From the NCBI GenBank assembly GCA_007123015.1, contig SKSL01000231.1, positions 1 to 19,510 on the forward strand: a DNA stretch of 19,510 nucleotides, in the 5' to 3' direction. The stretch is from Natronohydrobacter sp. Lineage in GTDB: Bacteria > Pseudomonadota > Alphaproteobacteria > Rhodobacterales > Rhodobacteraceae. A program made the position numbers and the translations under genes. Every line of letters begins with the position of its first letter. Position 1 is the stretch's first letter. Positions 13,823 through 19,510 of this stretch are shown in pieces. The notes beneath the pieces were generated by a model that was given only the letters and a program-made list of their open reading frames with translations, did no database searches and was not told the origin of the DNA.

Positions 13823-14254
13823 ATGTCAGATTGCTTGTTCTGCAAGATTGCCGCAGGCACTTTGCCCGCGCATAAGCTGTATGAGGACGATCATATCATC
13901 GCGTTTCTGGATCTGCACCCGATCCGTGAAGGGCATGCGCTGGTGATCCCGAAAGCCCATTATGACTGGTTCGAGGATCTGCCCCCGGATCTGGCAGCCC
14001 GCAGCATGGCTTGCGCGCAAGCCATCGCGCGCGCCATGAAGCAGGTCTACCAGGTTGAGCGCGTGGCGATGTTCTATACCGGCATCCATGTGACGCATGC
14101 GCATGCCCATGTCGTGCCGATGTTTCACATCCATGACGTGACCTCGTCAGCATATCTGACCGACGGAATTGACCATTTTTCCGCCCCGGCACAACGCGAA
14201 CCATCTGAAATGGCGGCATCGGCAGATTTGCTGCGACGTTATCTGCAGGAGTAA
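13823..14254 (+). CDS. HIT-family nucleotide hydrolase/transferase
   Basis: This 143-residue histidine-triad protein contains the family signature HAHAHVV at about 92-98, where the histidines hydrolyse nucleotide phosphoramidates or similar bonds. The N-terminal CLFCKIAAG (about 4-12) carries the Cys pair that binds zinc in many members, and LDLHPIREGHALVIPKAH is the conserved nucleotide-binding block. AAGGGGG precedes the ATG by six bases. It is divergent from mrp, with a 158-bp shared upstream region. The physiological substrate of bacterial HIT proteins of this subgroup is not certain. Confidence 0.92.
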   Translation: MSDCLFCKIAAGTLPAHKLYEDDHIIAFLDLHPIREGHALVIPKAHYDWFEDLPPDLAARSMACAQAIARAMKQVYQVERVAMFYTGIHVTHAHAHVVPMFHIHDVTSSAYLTDGIDHFSAPAQREPSEMAASADLLRRYLQE

Positions 14255-14276
14255 TGACGCTGAAGCGTACACGCTC

Positions 14277-14301
14277 CGCCGCTGAACTCATCAGCGCGGC
14301 G
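14277..14301. terminator. Weak hairpin after the HIT gene
   Basis: CGCCGCTGA and TCAGCGCGGCG pair around a 5-nt loop, with two unpaired bases. It lies 22 bases after the HIT stop codon. No T run follows, so termination is only a possibility. Confidence 0.25.
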
Positions 14302-14385
14302 AAATTATGACTGCAAGATAATCATTTACAAACTTCCCCAAGGGAAACTTGCGCTTAGCGCATAGCTGCAATGCAGCAAAATGCA

Positions 14386-14412
14386 TTGTGCAAGCGCAGC
14401 AATCGACTATCT
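14386..14412 (+). promoter_or_regulatory. Candidate stress-sigma promoter for the DUF1127/CcsR operon
   Basis: TTGTGC (14386-14391) and CTATCT (14407-14412) are separated by 15 bases, and the downstream box ends 48 bases before the DUF1127 ATG. In Rhodobacter sphaeroides the homologous operon depends on the heat-shock-type sigma factors RpoHI and RpoHII, whose promoters have short spacers. The match was made by eye, and other placements in 14300-14460 are possible. Confidence 0.3.
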
Positions 14413-14460
14413 TCAATCGTGCAGCGAAGGTATTCGCGACGAAACAAAGGTAGCGTAATC

Positions 14461-14673
14461 ATGGCGCACATCGCAGAAAACGTAAGCAGTGAACAGCCCG
14501 TGGGTATGGTCAATGCACTGATTGCCAGTTTCCGAGGTGCAGTAGAACGCCGCCGGATCTACAAACGAACCTATGCAGAATTGGCGCAACTCAGCACGCG
14601 CGAACTCGATGATCTCGGGATATCCCGCTCGATGATTTCACGGCTCGCCTATGAGGCTGCGTATAAGAGATAA
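14461..14673 (+). CDS. ccaF1: DUF1127 small RNA-binding protein, CcaF1 homologue
   Basis: This 70-residue basic protein has a C-terminal DUF1127 (YjiS-like) domain. RRRIYKRTYAELAQLSTREL (about 34-53) is followed by DDLGISRSMISRLAYEAAYK, with the arginine/lysine-rich start and the LDDLGIxR core typical of the family. In R. sphaeroides the equivalent protein (RSP_6037, CcaF1) binds RNA and takes part in maturation of the CcsR sRNAs encoded directly downstream on the same transcript. Here the first CCTCCTCCC hairpin starts three bases after the stop codon, so the same arrangement is present. Assignment as CcaF1 rests on this context; DUF1127 paralogues are common in this order. A stress-inducible promoter is expected upstream. 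Confidence 0.88.
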   Translation: MAHIAENVSSEQPVGMVNALIASFRGAVERRRIYKRTYAELAQLSTRELDDLGISRSMISRLAYEAAYKR

Positions 14674-14676
14674 GGT

Positions 14677-14748
14677 TTCGGCCCCTCTCCTCCTCCCTGA
14701 GGTGCCGGATATGACGGTGAGCCCTCCTCCTCCCGCGGCTCACCGTCA
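14677..14748 (+). ncRNA. CcsR-type sRNA 1 (hairpins 1 and 2)
   Basis: Two adjacent hairpins present CCTCCTCCC in their loops. Hairpin 1 (14677-14709) has an 11-bp stem with one mismatch and the 11-nt loop TCCTCCTCCCT. Hairpin 2 (14712-14748) has a perfect 12-bp stem, TGACGGTGAGCC / GGCTCACCGTCA, around a 13-nt loop. The first arm begins three bases after the DUF1127 stop codon. R. sphaeroides CcsR RNAs are each described as two stem-loops with this loop motif, cut from the DUF1127 mRNA. The loops can pair with G-rich Shine-Dalgarno-like sequences of target mRNAs. Exact RNA ends cannot be read from sequence. Confidence 0.88.
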
Positions 14749-14793
14749 CAGAATTCTGGTTCAGGCGCGAAAGTGCCGAAAACCGGTCGAAGA

Positions 14794-14868
14794 ACGTCGC
14801 TCTCCTCCTCCTCCCTGAGAGCGCACGTGGGAACTGTCGGACCGTCCTCCTCCCAGGTCCGCTGTTCC
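14794..14868 (+). ncRNA. CcsR-type sRNA 2 (hairpins 3 and 4)
   Basis: Hairpin 3 (14794-14828) has ACGT-CGCTCTC pairing with GAGAGCG-c-ACGT (one bulge) around the loop CTCCTCCTCCCT. Hairpin 4 (14830-14868) has a 6-bp inner stem, CGGACC / GGTCCG, around GTCCTCCTCCCA, and an outer GGAAC / GTTCC helix beyond an internal loop. The pair is separated by one base. Stem sequences are unrelated to those of the other pairs, while the loops are nearly identical. That is what selection on the loop, with free stem drift, would give. Confidence 0.87.
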
Positions 14869-14898
14869 AAGAATAAGGGGTCCACTGGGCCCTTCAGA

Positions 14899-14976
14899 GT
14901 TGCACAGGCCCCTTCCTCCTCCCTGGGGTCCTGCAACATCGGCGGCAGTCCCCTCCTCCTCCCTGGGACTGCCGCC
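14899..14976 (+). ncRNA. CcsR-type sRNA 3 (hairpins 5 and 6), with terminal hairpin
   Basis: Hairpin 5 (14899-14937) has GTTGC / GCAAC, AGG / CCT and CCCC / GGGG helices with small bulges around the loop TTCCTCCTCCCT. Hairpin 6 (14941-14976) has a perfect 12-bp stem, GGCGGCAGTCCC / GGGACTGCCGCC, around CTCCTCCTCCCT. It is followed by GTCTTTATTT, so it probably also terminates the operon. Like the other two units, it is a pair with a 3-nt gap. The downstream gene is on the opposite strand and has its own terminator facing this one. Confidence 0.88.
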
Positions 14977-14986
14977 GTCTTTATTT
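14941..14986 (+). terminator. Probable operon terminator (hairpin 6 plus T-rich tail)
   Basis: A perfect 12-bp GC-rich stem is followed by GTCTTTATTT, which would release the transcript of the DUF1127/CcsR operon. The loop carries the regulatory motif, so one structure appears to serve both as sRNA arm and as terminator. Confidence 0.6.
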
Positions 14987-15003
14987 GCAACGCGCAGCTA
15001 TCG

Positions 15004-15031
15004 AAAAAACCCTCCGGCACGGGCCGAAGGG
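15004..15031 (-). terminator. Rho-independent terminator of the secreted-protein gene
   Basis: On the minus strand a CCCTTCGGC-type stem with one mismatch (15031-15010) is followed by six Ts (15009-15004). It lies 40 bases after the stop of the minus-strand gene at 15071 and closes the dapB-side unit. It faces the sRNA operon terminator across about 20 bp. Confidence 0.8.
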
Positions 15032-15070
15032 CTCACTGACAACGCTGAGATCAATCTTGTGGGTGGCAGG

Positions 15071-15424
15071 TCAGCGCAGACGCAAATCGGCCTGATCACC
15101 ACGGCCTTGATCCGAGATGAAGCGCAGCGTGTCACCATTGCGCAGGACCAACTGACAATTATACGGGTCCCCACCAGAGCCCCATTCCAGTGTCCGGCAG
15201 AAATAGCCGTCACGCCATTCCCATCTACCCCCGACGCGCTGCCCGAAGCCGCGACCAGAGATGCGCCCCTCAGGCAGCACCTGCAAGCGCACAGCAAAGC
15301 GCGTCAGGTCATTCCCTTCGACCAAGGCGCGAAACATGGCTTCCTCGCGCACAGGCTGGAAATCTGCCAAAGCCGGGCTTGCCAGCATCATCCCTGCAGC
15401 GATTGTTGCAGCAAGACGTTTCAT
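15071..15424 (-). CDS. Small secreted protein of unknown function next to dapB
   Basis: This 117-residue protein has a clear signal peptide: MKR, a hydrophobic stretch, then ASPALA-DF with predicted cleavage after residue 20. The mature part of about 97 residues has two cysteines (in YFCRTLEW and YNCQLV) that could form a disulfide. It also has several aromatic and glycine-rich segments (GRISGRGFGQRVGGRWEWRD) ending in DTLRFISDQGRGD, suggesting a small beta-rich periplasmic domain. GGAGGG precedes the ATG at 15424. It follows dapB by 103 bases on the same strand. Such neighbours may be mislabelled as dihydrodipicolinate reductase in databases because of position, but it has no NAD(P)H-binding fold. 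I do not know its function. Confidence 0.75.
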   Translation of the reverse strand: MKRLAATIAAGMMLASPALADFQPVREEAMFRALVEGNDLTRFAVRLQVLPEGRISGRGFGQRVGGRWEWRDGYFCRTLEWGSGGDPYNCQLVLRNGDTLRFISDQGRGDQADLRLR

Positions 15425-15453
15425 GGATCCCTCCAGTGTTCAATTCTTCTGGA

Positions 15454-15472
15454 TTACGCCTGTCAGGCGTAA
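15454..15472. repeat. 19-bp palindrome upstream of the secreted-protein gene
   Basis: TTACGCCT and AGGCGTAA are perfect 8-bp inverted repeats around GTC. It lies 30 bases before the start codon of the secreted-protein gene and 55 bases after the dapB stop. There is no T run, so an operator is more likely than a terminator. Confidence 0.4.
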
Positions 15473-15527
15473 GCAGATTACTCTCGAAGACGACGAAAGC
15501 TTTCACATCGGCGGAATCATGCGCATC

Positions 15528-16334
15528 CTAGCCGCGTGGCAGGCCCAGCACATCCAGCATGGCATATTCTCCGGGGGCCTGCTCCTGGACCCAGACTGCG
15601 GCCTTCAGGGCACCGCGCGCGAAGAGGGCCCGGTCAGAGGCCACATGGCGCAAAGTGATCCGCTCGCCCTCGCCTGCGAAAATCACATCATGTTCGCCAA
15701 TGAAATCCCCGCCCCGGATCGCGTGAAACCCGATCGCGCCGGGCACGCGCGCGCCCGTGATCCCGTCGCGGCCCCGATCCGCGACCTCTGCCAGCGCGAC
15801 GTCCCGCCCTCTTGCGGCCGCTTCGCCCAACATCAGCGCCGTGCCAGACGGGGCGTCGACCTTGTGACGATGATGCGCCTCGACAATCTCGATATCATAG
15901 TCAACGCTCAGGGCGGCTGCGACCTGCTGCGTCAAGGTCACCAGCAGATTGACCCCAAGGCTCATGTTCCCGGCGCGCACGATGCGTCCCGTCCTGGCCG
16001 CCTGCGCGATGGCCGCAAGGTCGCTGTCAGAAAAGCCTGTGGTGCCGATGACATGCGCAACCCCGGCCTCGGCTGCAGCCTGCGCCAGCGCAACTGTAAC
16101 GGCGGGGGTGGTGAAATCGATGATCACATCACTGCTGGCCAAAGCCGCGCCCAGATCATCCGTGACAACAAGCCCACGCGCGACACTGCCCATCACCTGC
16201 CCCAGATCGCGCCCGATCCAGTCATGGCCTGCACGCTCAACGGCCGCGGACAGGATGCCCTGATCGCTTTCGTCGATCAGCCGCACCAGCATCTGCCCCA
16301 TGCGCCCTGATGCGCCCATCACTGCCATCCGCAT
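15528..16334 (-). CDS. dapB: 4-hydroxy-tetrahydrodipicolinate reductase DapB
   Basis: DapB reduces 4-hydroxy-tetrahydrodipicolinate with NAD(P)H in the route to meso-diaminopimelate and lysine. The 268-residue length is normal. The nucleotide-binding GASGRMGQ is at about 7-14, DFTTP at 73-77 and HVIGTTG at 94-100. The catalytic segment EAHHRHKVDAPSGTA at about 152-166 contains the HHRHK acid/base residues. It is divergent from rbfA, with a 99-bp shared upstream region. Its product feeds the diaminopimelate-specific MurE encoded about 8 kb away. Confidence 0.97.
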   Translation of the reverse strand: MRMAVMGASGRMGQMLVRLIDESDQGILSAAVERAGHDWIGRDLGQVMGSVARGLVVTDDLGAALASSDVIIDFTTPAVTVALAQAAAEAGVAHVIGTTGFSDSDLAAIAQAARTGRIVRAGNMSLGVNLLVTLTQQVAAALSVDYDIEIVEAHHRHKVDAPSGTALMLGEAAARGRDVALAEVADRGRDGITGARVPGAIGFHAIRGGDFIGEHDVIFAGEGERITLRHVASDRALFARGALKAAVWVQEQAPGEYAMLDVLGLPRG

Positions 16335-16433
16335 GTCCCGTCCCCTTTCGCGCAGTCACTTTTCCGCGTCTCGCATATCGGCACGGCAGGAAAATGGCAA
16401 AGCCTCGTTGCGCGAGGTCACGGATTCACCTAG

Positions 16434-16865
16434 ATGAAACACATGGGAAATCGCAGATTTGACAGCACTCAGGGCCCTTCGCAGCGTCAGCTGCGCGTGG
16501 GCGAATTGATCCGACGCGAATTGGCAGATGTGCTGACGCGCGGCGATGTGCATGATGCAGAGCTGTCGCGCGTGCCGATCACTGTCAGCGAGGTCCGGAC
16601 ATCACCTGACCTGAAAATCGCCACCGCTTATGTGATGCCTCTGGGCGGTCAGGGCCAGAAAGAAGCGCTTGCGGCGCTGCGGCGCAACAAGGCAGAGCTG
16701 CGCCATCTGGTGTCACGCGGCCTGACGCTGAAATACGCACCGGATCTGCGGTTTCAACTTGATGAGACCTTTGACCGGATGGATGACACCCGGCGGCTGT
16801 TTCAGGATGAGCGCGTACAGCGCGATATTGCTTCGGGGCACGAGGGCGATGCGGCGGATAGCTAG
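16434..16865 (+). CDS. rbfA: 30S ribosome-binding factor RbfA
   Basis: RbfA binds the immature small subunit and supports late 16S rRNA processing, notably in the cold. The 143-residue protein has the single KH-like fold with PSQRQLRVGELIRRELADVL (about 15-34), VPITVSEVRTSPDLKIATAYV (about 47-67), and LTLKYAPDLRFQLDETFDRMDDTRRLF near the C terminus. All are family-typical. ATG at 16434 and 16443 are both possible starts; neither has a strong ribosome-binding site. It overlaps the following gene by 17 bases. RbfA and TruB genes are often neighbours in bacteria, and truB follows here after one intervening gene. Confidence 0.95.
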   Translation: MKHMGNRRFDSTQGPSQRQLRVGELIRRELADVLTRGDVHDAELSRVPITVSEVRTSPDLKIATAYVMPLGGQGQKEALAALRRNKAELRHLVSRGLTLKYAPDLRFQLDETFDRMDDTRRLFQDERVQRDIASGHEGDAADS

Positions 16866-17601
16866 GATCGCGCTTTGCCTTGCTTTTGCCATGCATGCCG
16901 GGGCAGCAGCGGCCGAGTGCACCCGGACAGCCTATCGCGACCAGAGCTTCACTTATTGCGAGGCCAAAGCAACCGACGATCTACGCTTGTTCCTCTTCGC
17001 AGAGGATACTAAAGTCTACGGCAATTTTCGTAACATCAACGATGCCCTTGCGCGAGAAGGCAAGAAGCTGGCCTTTGCCATGAATGGCAGCATGTATCAC
17101 CCTGATCGCAGTCCGGTGGGGCTGTATATCGAAGCGGGTGAAGAAGTGTCGCGCATCGTGACCGCGGAAGGGCCCGGAAATTTCGGCTTGCTGCCCAATG
17201 GTGTCTTCTGCATCGAGCAGAACCGCTTCACCTTGATCGAATCCCGGCGTTTCGATGCAGATCGCCCTGATTGCCACTATGCCGCGCAATCTGGCCCGAT
17301 GCTGATCATTGACGGTGACTACCACCCGCGATTCCTGCCCGATTCGGAGTCGCGGCTGATCCGCAACGGGGTGGGGGTTTCCGCGGATGGCACGCGCGCG
17401 CTGTTTGTCATTGCCAATACGCCGGTCAATTTCCACGAATTCGCGCGGTTCTTCCGTGAATATCTTGCTGTGCCGCAAGCGCTTTACATCGACGGCAATG
17501 TCTCGCGGCTGCACGCGCCCGCGCTGCGGCGCTCGGACTGGGGCACGCTCTTGGGGCCGATTGTGGGCAAGGTGGTTGACGCCCAGCCGCCCTCGAATTA
17601 G
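16849..17601 (+). CDS. Secreted phosphodiester glycosidase-like protein (DUF2233/NAGPA family)
   Basis: This 250-residue protein starts at ATG 16849, with GAGGG just upstream. It has a signal peptide (MRRIARIALCLAFAMHAGAAAA, cleavage before EC). The mature part matches the phosphodiester glycosidase family (PF09992) pattern: LAFAMNGSMYHPDRSPVGLY (about 76-95), GNFGLLPNGVFCI, AAQSGPMLIIDG and, near the C terminus, ALYIDGNVSRLHAP. In that last block an Asp-Gly pair is characteristic, and more usual members read LDGGxS. Four cysteines could form disulfides. The eukaryotic relative removes GlcNAc from phosphodiester-linked mannose; bacterial members probably act on envelope or exopolysaccharide linkages. 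The longer in-frame start at 16759 is rejected because it lies inside rbfA and hides the signal peptide. Confidence 0.85.
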   Translation: MRRIARIALCLAFAMHAGAAAAECTRTAYRDQSFTYCEAKATDDLRLFLFAEDTKVYGNFRNINDALAREGKKLAFAMNGSMYHPDRSPVGLYIEAGEEVSRIVTAEGPGNFGLLPNGVFCIEQNRFTLIESRRFDADRPDCHYAAQSGPMLIIDGDYHPRFLPDSESRLIRNGVGVSADGTRALFVIANTPVNFHEFARFFREYLAVPQALYIDGNVSRLHAPALRRSDWGTLLGPIVGKVVDAQPPSN

Positions 17602-17630
17602 CAGGCGCCATCCAAGGCAAGAGGGCAGAG

Positions 17631-18539
17631 ATGGGACGCAAGCGCAAGGGCCGCGCGATTTCGGGCTGGCTGGTGGTCGACAAGCCTGCGGGCGTGACCT
17701 CGACGGCTGTGGTGAACAAGGTGCGCTGGGCGCTTCAGGCGCAAAAGGCCGGACATGCAGGCACGCTGGACCCTGCCGCGACAGGCGTGCTGGCCGTGGC
17801 ACTGGGTGAGGCCACGAAGACTGTGCCCTACATCACCGATGCGCTGAAATGCTACCGCTTCATGGTACGGTTGGGTCAGGCCACGACGACGGATGACGCC
17901 GAAGGCGAGATCATTGCCGAAAGCGCTGCGCGCCCCACGGATGCCGAAATCGCAGCCGCCCTGCCCCCTTTTCGCGGCGAAATCATGCAGATCCCGCCGC
18001 AATTCTCGGCCGTCAAGGTCGAAGGCGAACGCGCTTATGACATCGCCCGCGCGGGCGATGTCATGGAGCTTGCGGCCCGCCCGCTCTGGGTCGAGTCGCT
18101 CGAAATCATCGCCCGCCCCGACGCGGATCATGTCGAGTTGGAAATGGTCTGCGGCAAGGGTGGCTATGTGCGCTCGATCGCGCGCGATCTGGGGGCAGCC
18201 TTGGGCTGTCATGGCCATGTCGCCTGGCTGCGCCGGACATGGTCAGGGCCGTTTGACGCCGAAGACGGCCTGAGCATGGAGCAGATCGAGGCACTCGCGC
18301 AAACCCCCGATCTGGACACCCATCTGCGCCCGCTGGAAGACGGGCTTGCCGATCTGCCGGAATTGCCTGCAACACCAGAAGGGGCCGCAAAGCTGCGCAA
18401 TGGCAATCCCGGCATGGTTCTGGCCGCTGATGTCGATTATGGTGACGAAGCCTGGGCCAGCGATCAGGGCCGCGCGGTCGCTGTCGGCATCTACAAATCC
18501 GGTGAATTGCATCCCAGCCGCGTCTTCAATCAAGCCTGA
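17631..18539 (+). CDS. truB: tRNA pseudouridine(55) synthase TruB
   Basis: TruB converts U55 in the T loop of tRNAs to pseudouridine. The 302-residue protein opens with GWLVVDKPAGVTST (about 12-25). The catalytic motif GHAGTLDPAATGVL has the essential Asp near 47. YRFMVRLGQATTTDDAEGE (about 75-93), PPQFSAVKVEGERAYD and GGYVRSIARDLG complete the family signature. It lies 29 bases after the glycosidase-like gene and shares one base with the DUF1643 gene (TGATG), so the four plus-strand genes from rbfA on probably form one transcript. Confidence 0.97.
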   Translation: MGRKRKGRAISGWLVVDKPAGVTSTAVVNKVRWALQAQKAGHAGTLDPAATGVLAVALGEATKTVPYITDALKCYRFMVRLGQATTTDDAEGEIIAESAARPTDAEIAAALPPFRGEIMQIPPQFSAVKVEGERAYDIARAGDVMELAARPLWVESLEIIARPDADHVELEMVCGKGGYVRSIARDLGAALGCHGHVAWLRRTWSGPFDAEDGLSMEQIEALAQTPDLDTHLRPLEDGLADLPELPATPEGAAKLRNGNPGMVLAADVDYGDEAWASDQGRAVAVGIYKSGELHPSRVFNQA

Positions 18540-19060
18540 TGGAAGGGGCCGAGGTCATCACCCGGACCCATGTCAAGGGCGATGCGCCCTCGGTCGCGGT
18601 CTATTCCCCCTGCGAGCGCTACCGCTACCTGCTGACCCGCGAATGGGCCCCTGATCAGGGCCGCGCGCTCTTTGTCATGCTCAACCCGTCCACCGCGACT
18701 GAAGTGCAGAATGACCCGACTGTGGAACGCTGCGAGCGGCGGGCGCGGGCACTGGGCTTCGGGGCGTTCCGGGTCTGCAATATCTTCGCCTTCCGCGCCA
18801 CAGACCCGCGAGACATGCGCGCTGCCGCTGACCCGATTGGCCCGATGAATGATCAGGCGATCCGCGACAGCGCGCTCTGGGCCGATCAGATCATCTGCGC
18901 CTGGGGCACTCATGGCGCCCATCTGCAGCGCGGCCCACAGGTCGAGGCGCTACTGCGCGCCGCAGGCCGCCCGCTCTGGCATCTGGGGCTGAGCAAGGCA
19001 GGCCATCCCAAACACCCGCTCTATATCGGCTATGCCGTGCAGCCACTGCGCTGGGATTAA
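18539..19060 (+). CDS. DUF1643-domain protein
   Basis: This 173-residue cytoplasmic protein belongs to DUF1643. It has YRYLLTREW near the N terminus, the hallmark VMLNPSTATEVQNDPTVERC (about 46-65), RVCNIFAFRATDPRDM and a C-terminal KAGHPKHPLYIGYAVQPLRW. The function of the family is unknown. The ATG overlaps the truB stop codon (TGATG), pointing to coupled translation. It ends in TAA within a TTAA that also holds the stop codon of the convergent gene on the other strand. Confidence 0.88.
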   Translation: MEGAEVITRTHVKGDAPSVAVYSPCERYRYLLTREWAPDQGRALFVMLNPSTATEVQNDPTVERCERRARALGFGAFRVCNIFAFRATDPRDMRAAADPIGPMNDQAIRDSALWADQIICAWGTHGAHLQRGPQVEALLRAAGRPLWHLGLSKAGHPKHPLYIGYAVQPLRWD

Positions 19061-19510
19061 CGCAGAAACGCGTCATGGAACCCCATGCGCTGGACAGACG
19101 CCAAGGCAGAATGCGCCTGACCTGCCGAACTCAGCGGGCCGACCGTCACTACAGACAAGCCGCGCGACTGATGAATGCGCGCAGGCAAACCGGCATGCTG
19201 CAGGCGTGCGCGCAAGCGCGTCGCGTTGGACGCCACCGCGAAACTGCCGACTTGTACCGAGCGCCCGCCCCGCATTGCCGGGCTTGCGGCTGCGTGTTGA
19301 CGCGATCCGGCAGAGGGCGCAACGCGTGAAGAAGATGGGGGATAGACATATTCAGGCAGAAACAGCAATGGGCTGGTGACACAGCGCACCAGGGGCCGCC
19401 CGAGTGCTGTATCCACCAACTGCCCGAATGGCGCGCTGGCCGGGCAGTCCGGATGCCGCCCGGAAGCATCTGCGCGCGGCTGGCGCTGGCGCGGCGGGGT
19501 CGCGCGCGTA
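19057..19510 (-). CDS. SPOR-domain protein, C-terminal part (runs off the window)
   Basis: The minus-strand frame is open from the window edge to TAA at 19057, about 150 residues. The last 70 residues form a SPOR domain: SVQVGSFAVASNATRLRARL, then HAGLPARIHQSRGLSVVTVGPLSSAGQAHSAL, ending MGFHDAFLR. SPOR domains bind denuded peptidoglycan glycan strands at the division septum. Upstream is a low-complexity, Pro/Arg/Ser-rich stretch and the segment LVRCVTSPLLFLPEYVYPP. Internal TTG/GTG codons exist, but the frame continues beyond the edge, so the true start lies outside. The full domain set and any membrane anchor are unknown. Confidence 0.8.
   Translation of the reverse strand, partial: TRATPPRQRQPRADASGRHPDCPASAPFGQLVDTALGRPLVRCVTSPLLFLPEYVYPPSSSRVAPSAGSRQHAAASPAMRGGRSVQVGSFAVASNATRLRARLQHAGLPARIHQSRGLSVVTVGPLSSAGQAHSALASVQRMGFHDAFLR

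Noticed and set aside
14680..14976. Regularly spaced CCTCCTCCC could suggest a CRISPR array or simple low-complexity sequence.
   Set aside because: The repeated part is too short for a CRISPR repeat. The sequence on both sides of each copy is mutually complementary, forming hairpins, which spacers would not do.
14649..15020. A minus-strand frame encoding repeated EEEG motifs across the CCTCC repeats.
   Set aside because: The repeated peptide is only the complement of the CCTCCTCCC loops. The paired stems and the DUF1127 context explain the region as RNA.

Overview
The window reads as a chromosomal segment of a Rhodobacteraceae bacterium (Alphaproteobacteria, Rhodobacterales). The evidence is the GC-rich, alphaproteobacterial-type proteins, GANTC (CcrM-type) sites, and above all a DUF1127 gene followed by tandem hairpins with CCTCCTCCC loops. 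That last arrangement is known from Rhodobacter sphaeroides as CcaF1 plus the CcsR sRNAs. The genus is not determined; a purple-bacterium or roseobacter relative is an inference.

Layout. 1-972 (-): one end of an IS66-family element (tnpC start, tnpB, tnpA, terminal inverted repeat). It has landed inside an older IS66 tnpC remnant (973-about 1260), which itself carries two related 25-bp palindromes. 1552-2800 (-): a MarR-type regulator with a terminator, then an XRE regulator tightly followed by sdhE. 2892-4094 (+): aspartate aminotransferase, divergent from the XRE gene. 4105-4135: a perfect 31-bp palindrome between two convergent genes. 4150-11890 (-): the first half of the division and cell-wall (dcw) cluster, transcribed mraZ-rsmH-ftsL-ftsI-murE-murF-mraY with mostly overlapping or near-overlapping genes. 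It stops after mraY instead of running on into murD, ftsW and murG. 11891-12593: a 700-bp region without a convincing gene, with repeated TTCCAT-like motifs and a dense group of GANTC sites. 12594-13664 (-): mrp/apbC. 13823-14254 (+): HIT protein. 14461-14976 (+): DUF1127 gene plus six CCTCCTCCC-loop hairpins arranged as three pairs, ended by T-rich sequence and faced by a terminator from the other side. 15071-16334 (-): dapB and a small secreted protein. 16434-19060 (+): rbfA, a secreted phosphodiester glycosidase-like protein, truB and a DUF1643 protein in a compact, partly overlapping run. 19057-19510 (-): the C-terminal part of a SPOR-domain protein that runs off the window.

Functional themes. 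MraY, MurE, MurF, FtsI and FtsL make and insert septal peptidoglycan. DapB makes the meso-diaminopimelate precursor that MurE adds. The SPOR protein probably binds septal glycan. RsmH, RbfA and TruB are ribosome and tRNA maturation factors. SdhE and Mrp serve flavin and Fe-S enzyme maturation. The DUF1127/CcsR locus is probably a stress-induced post-transcriptional regulator. The most distinctive elements are the six-hairpin RNA array, the palindromes inside the dead transposase, and the motif-rich leader in front of mraZ.
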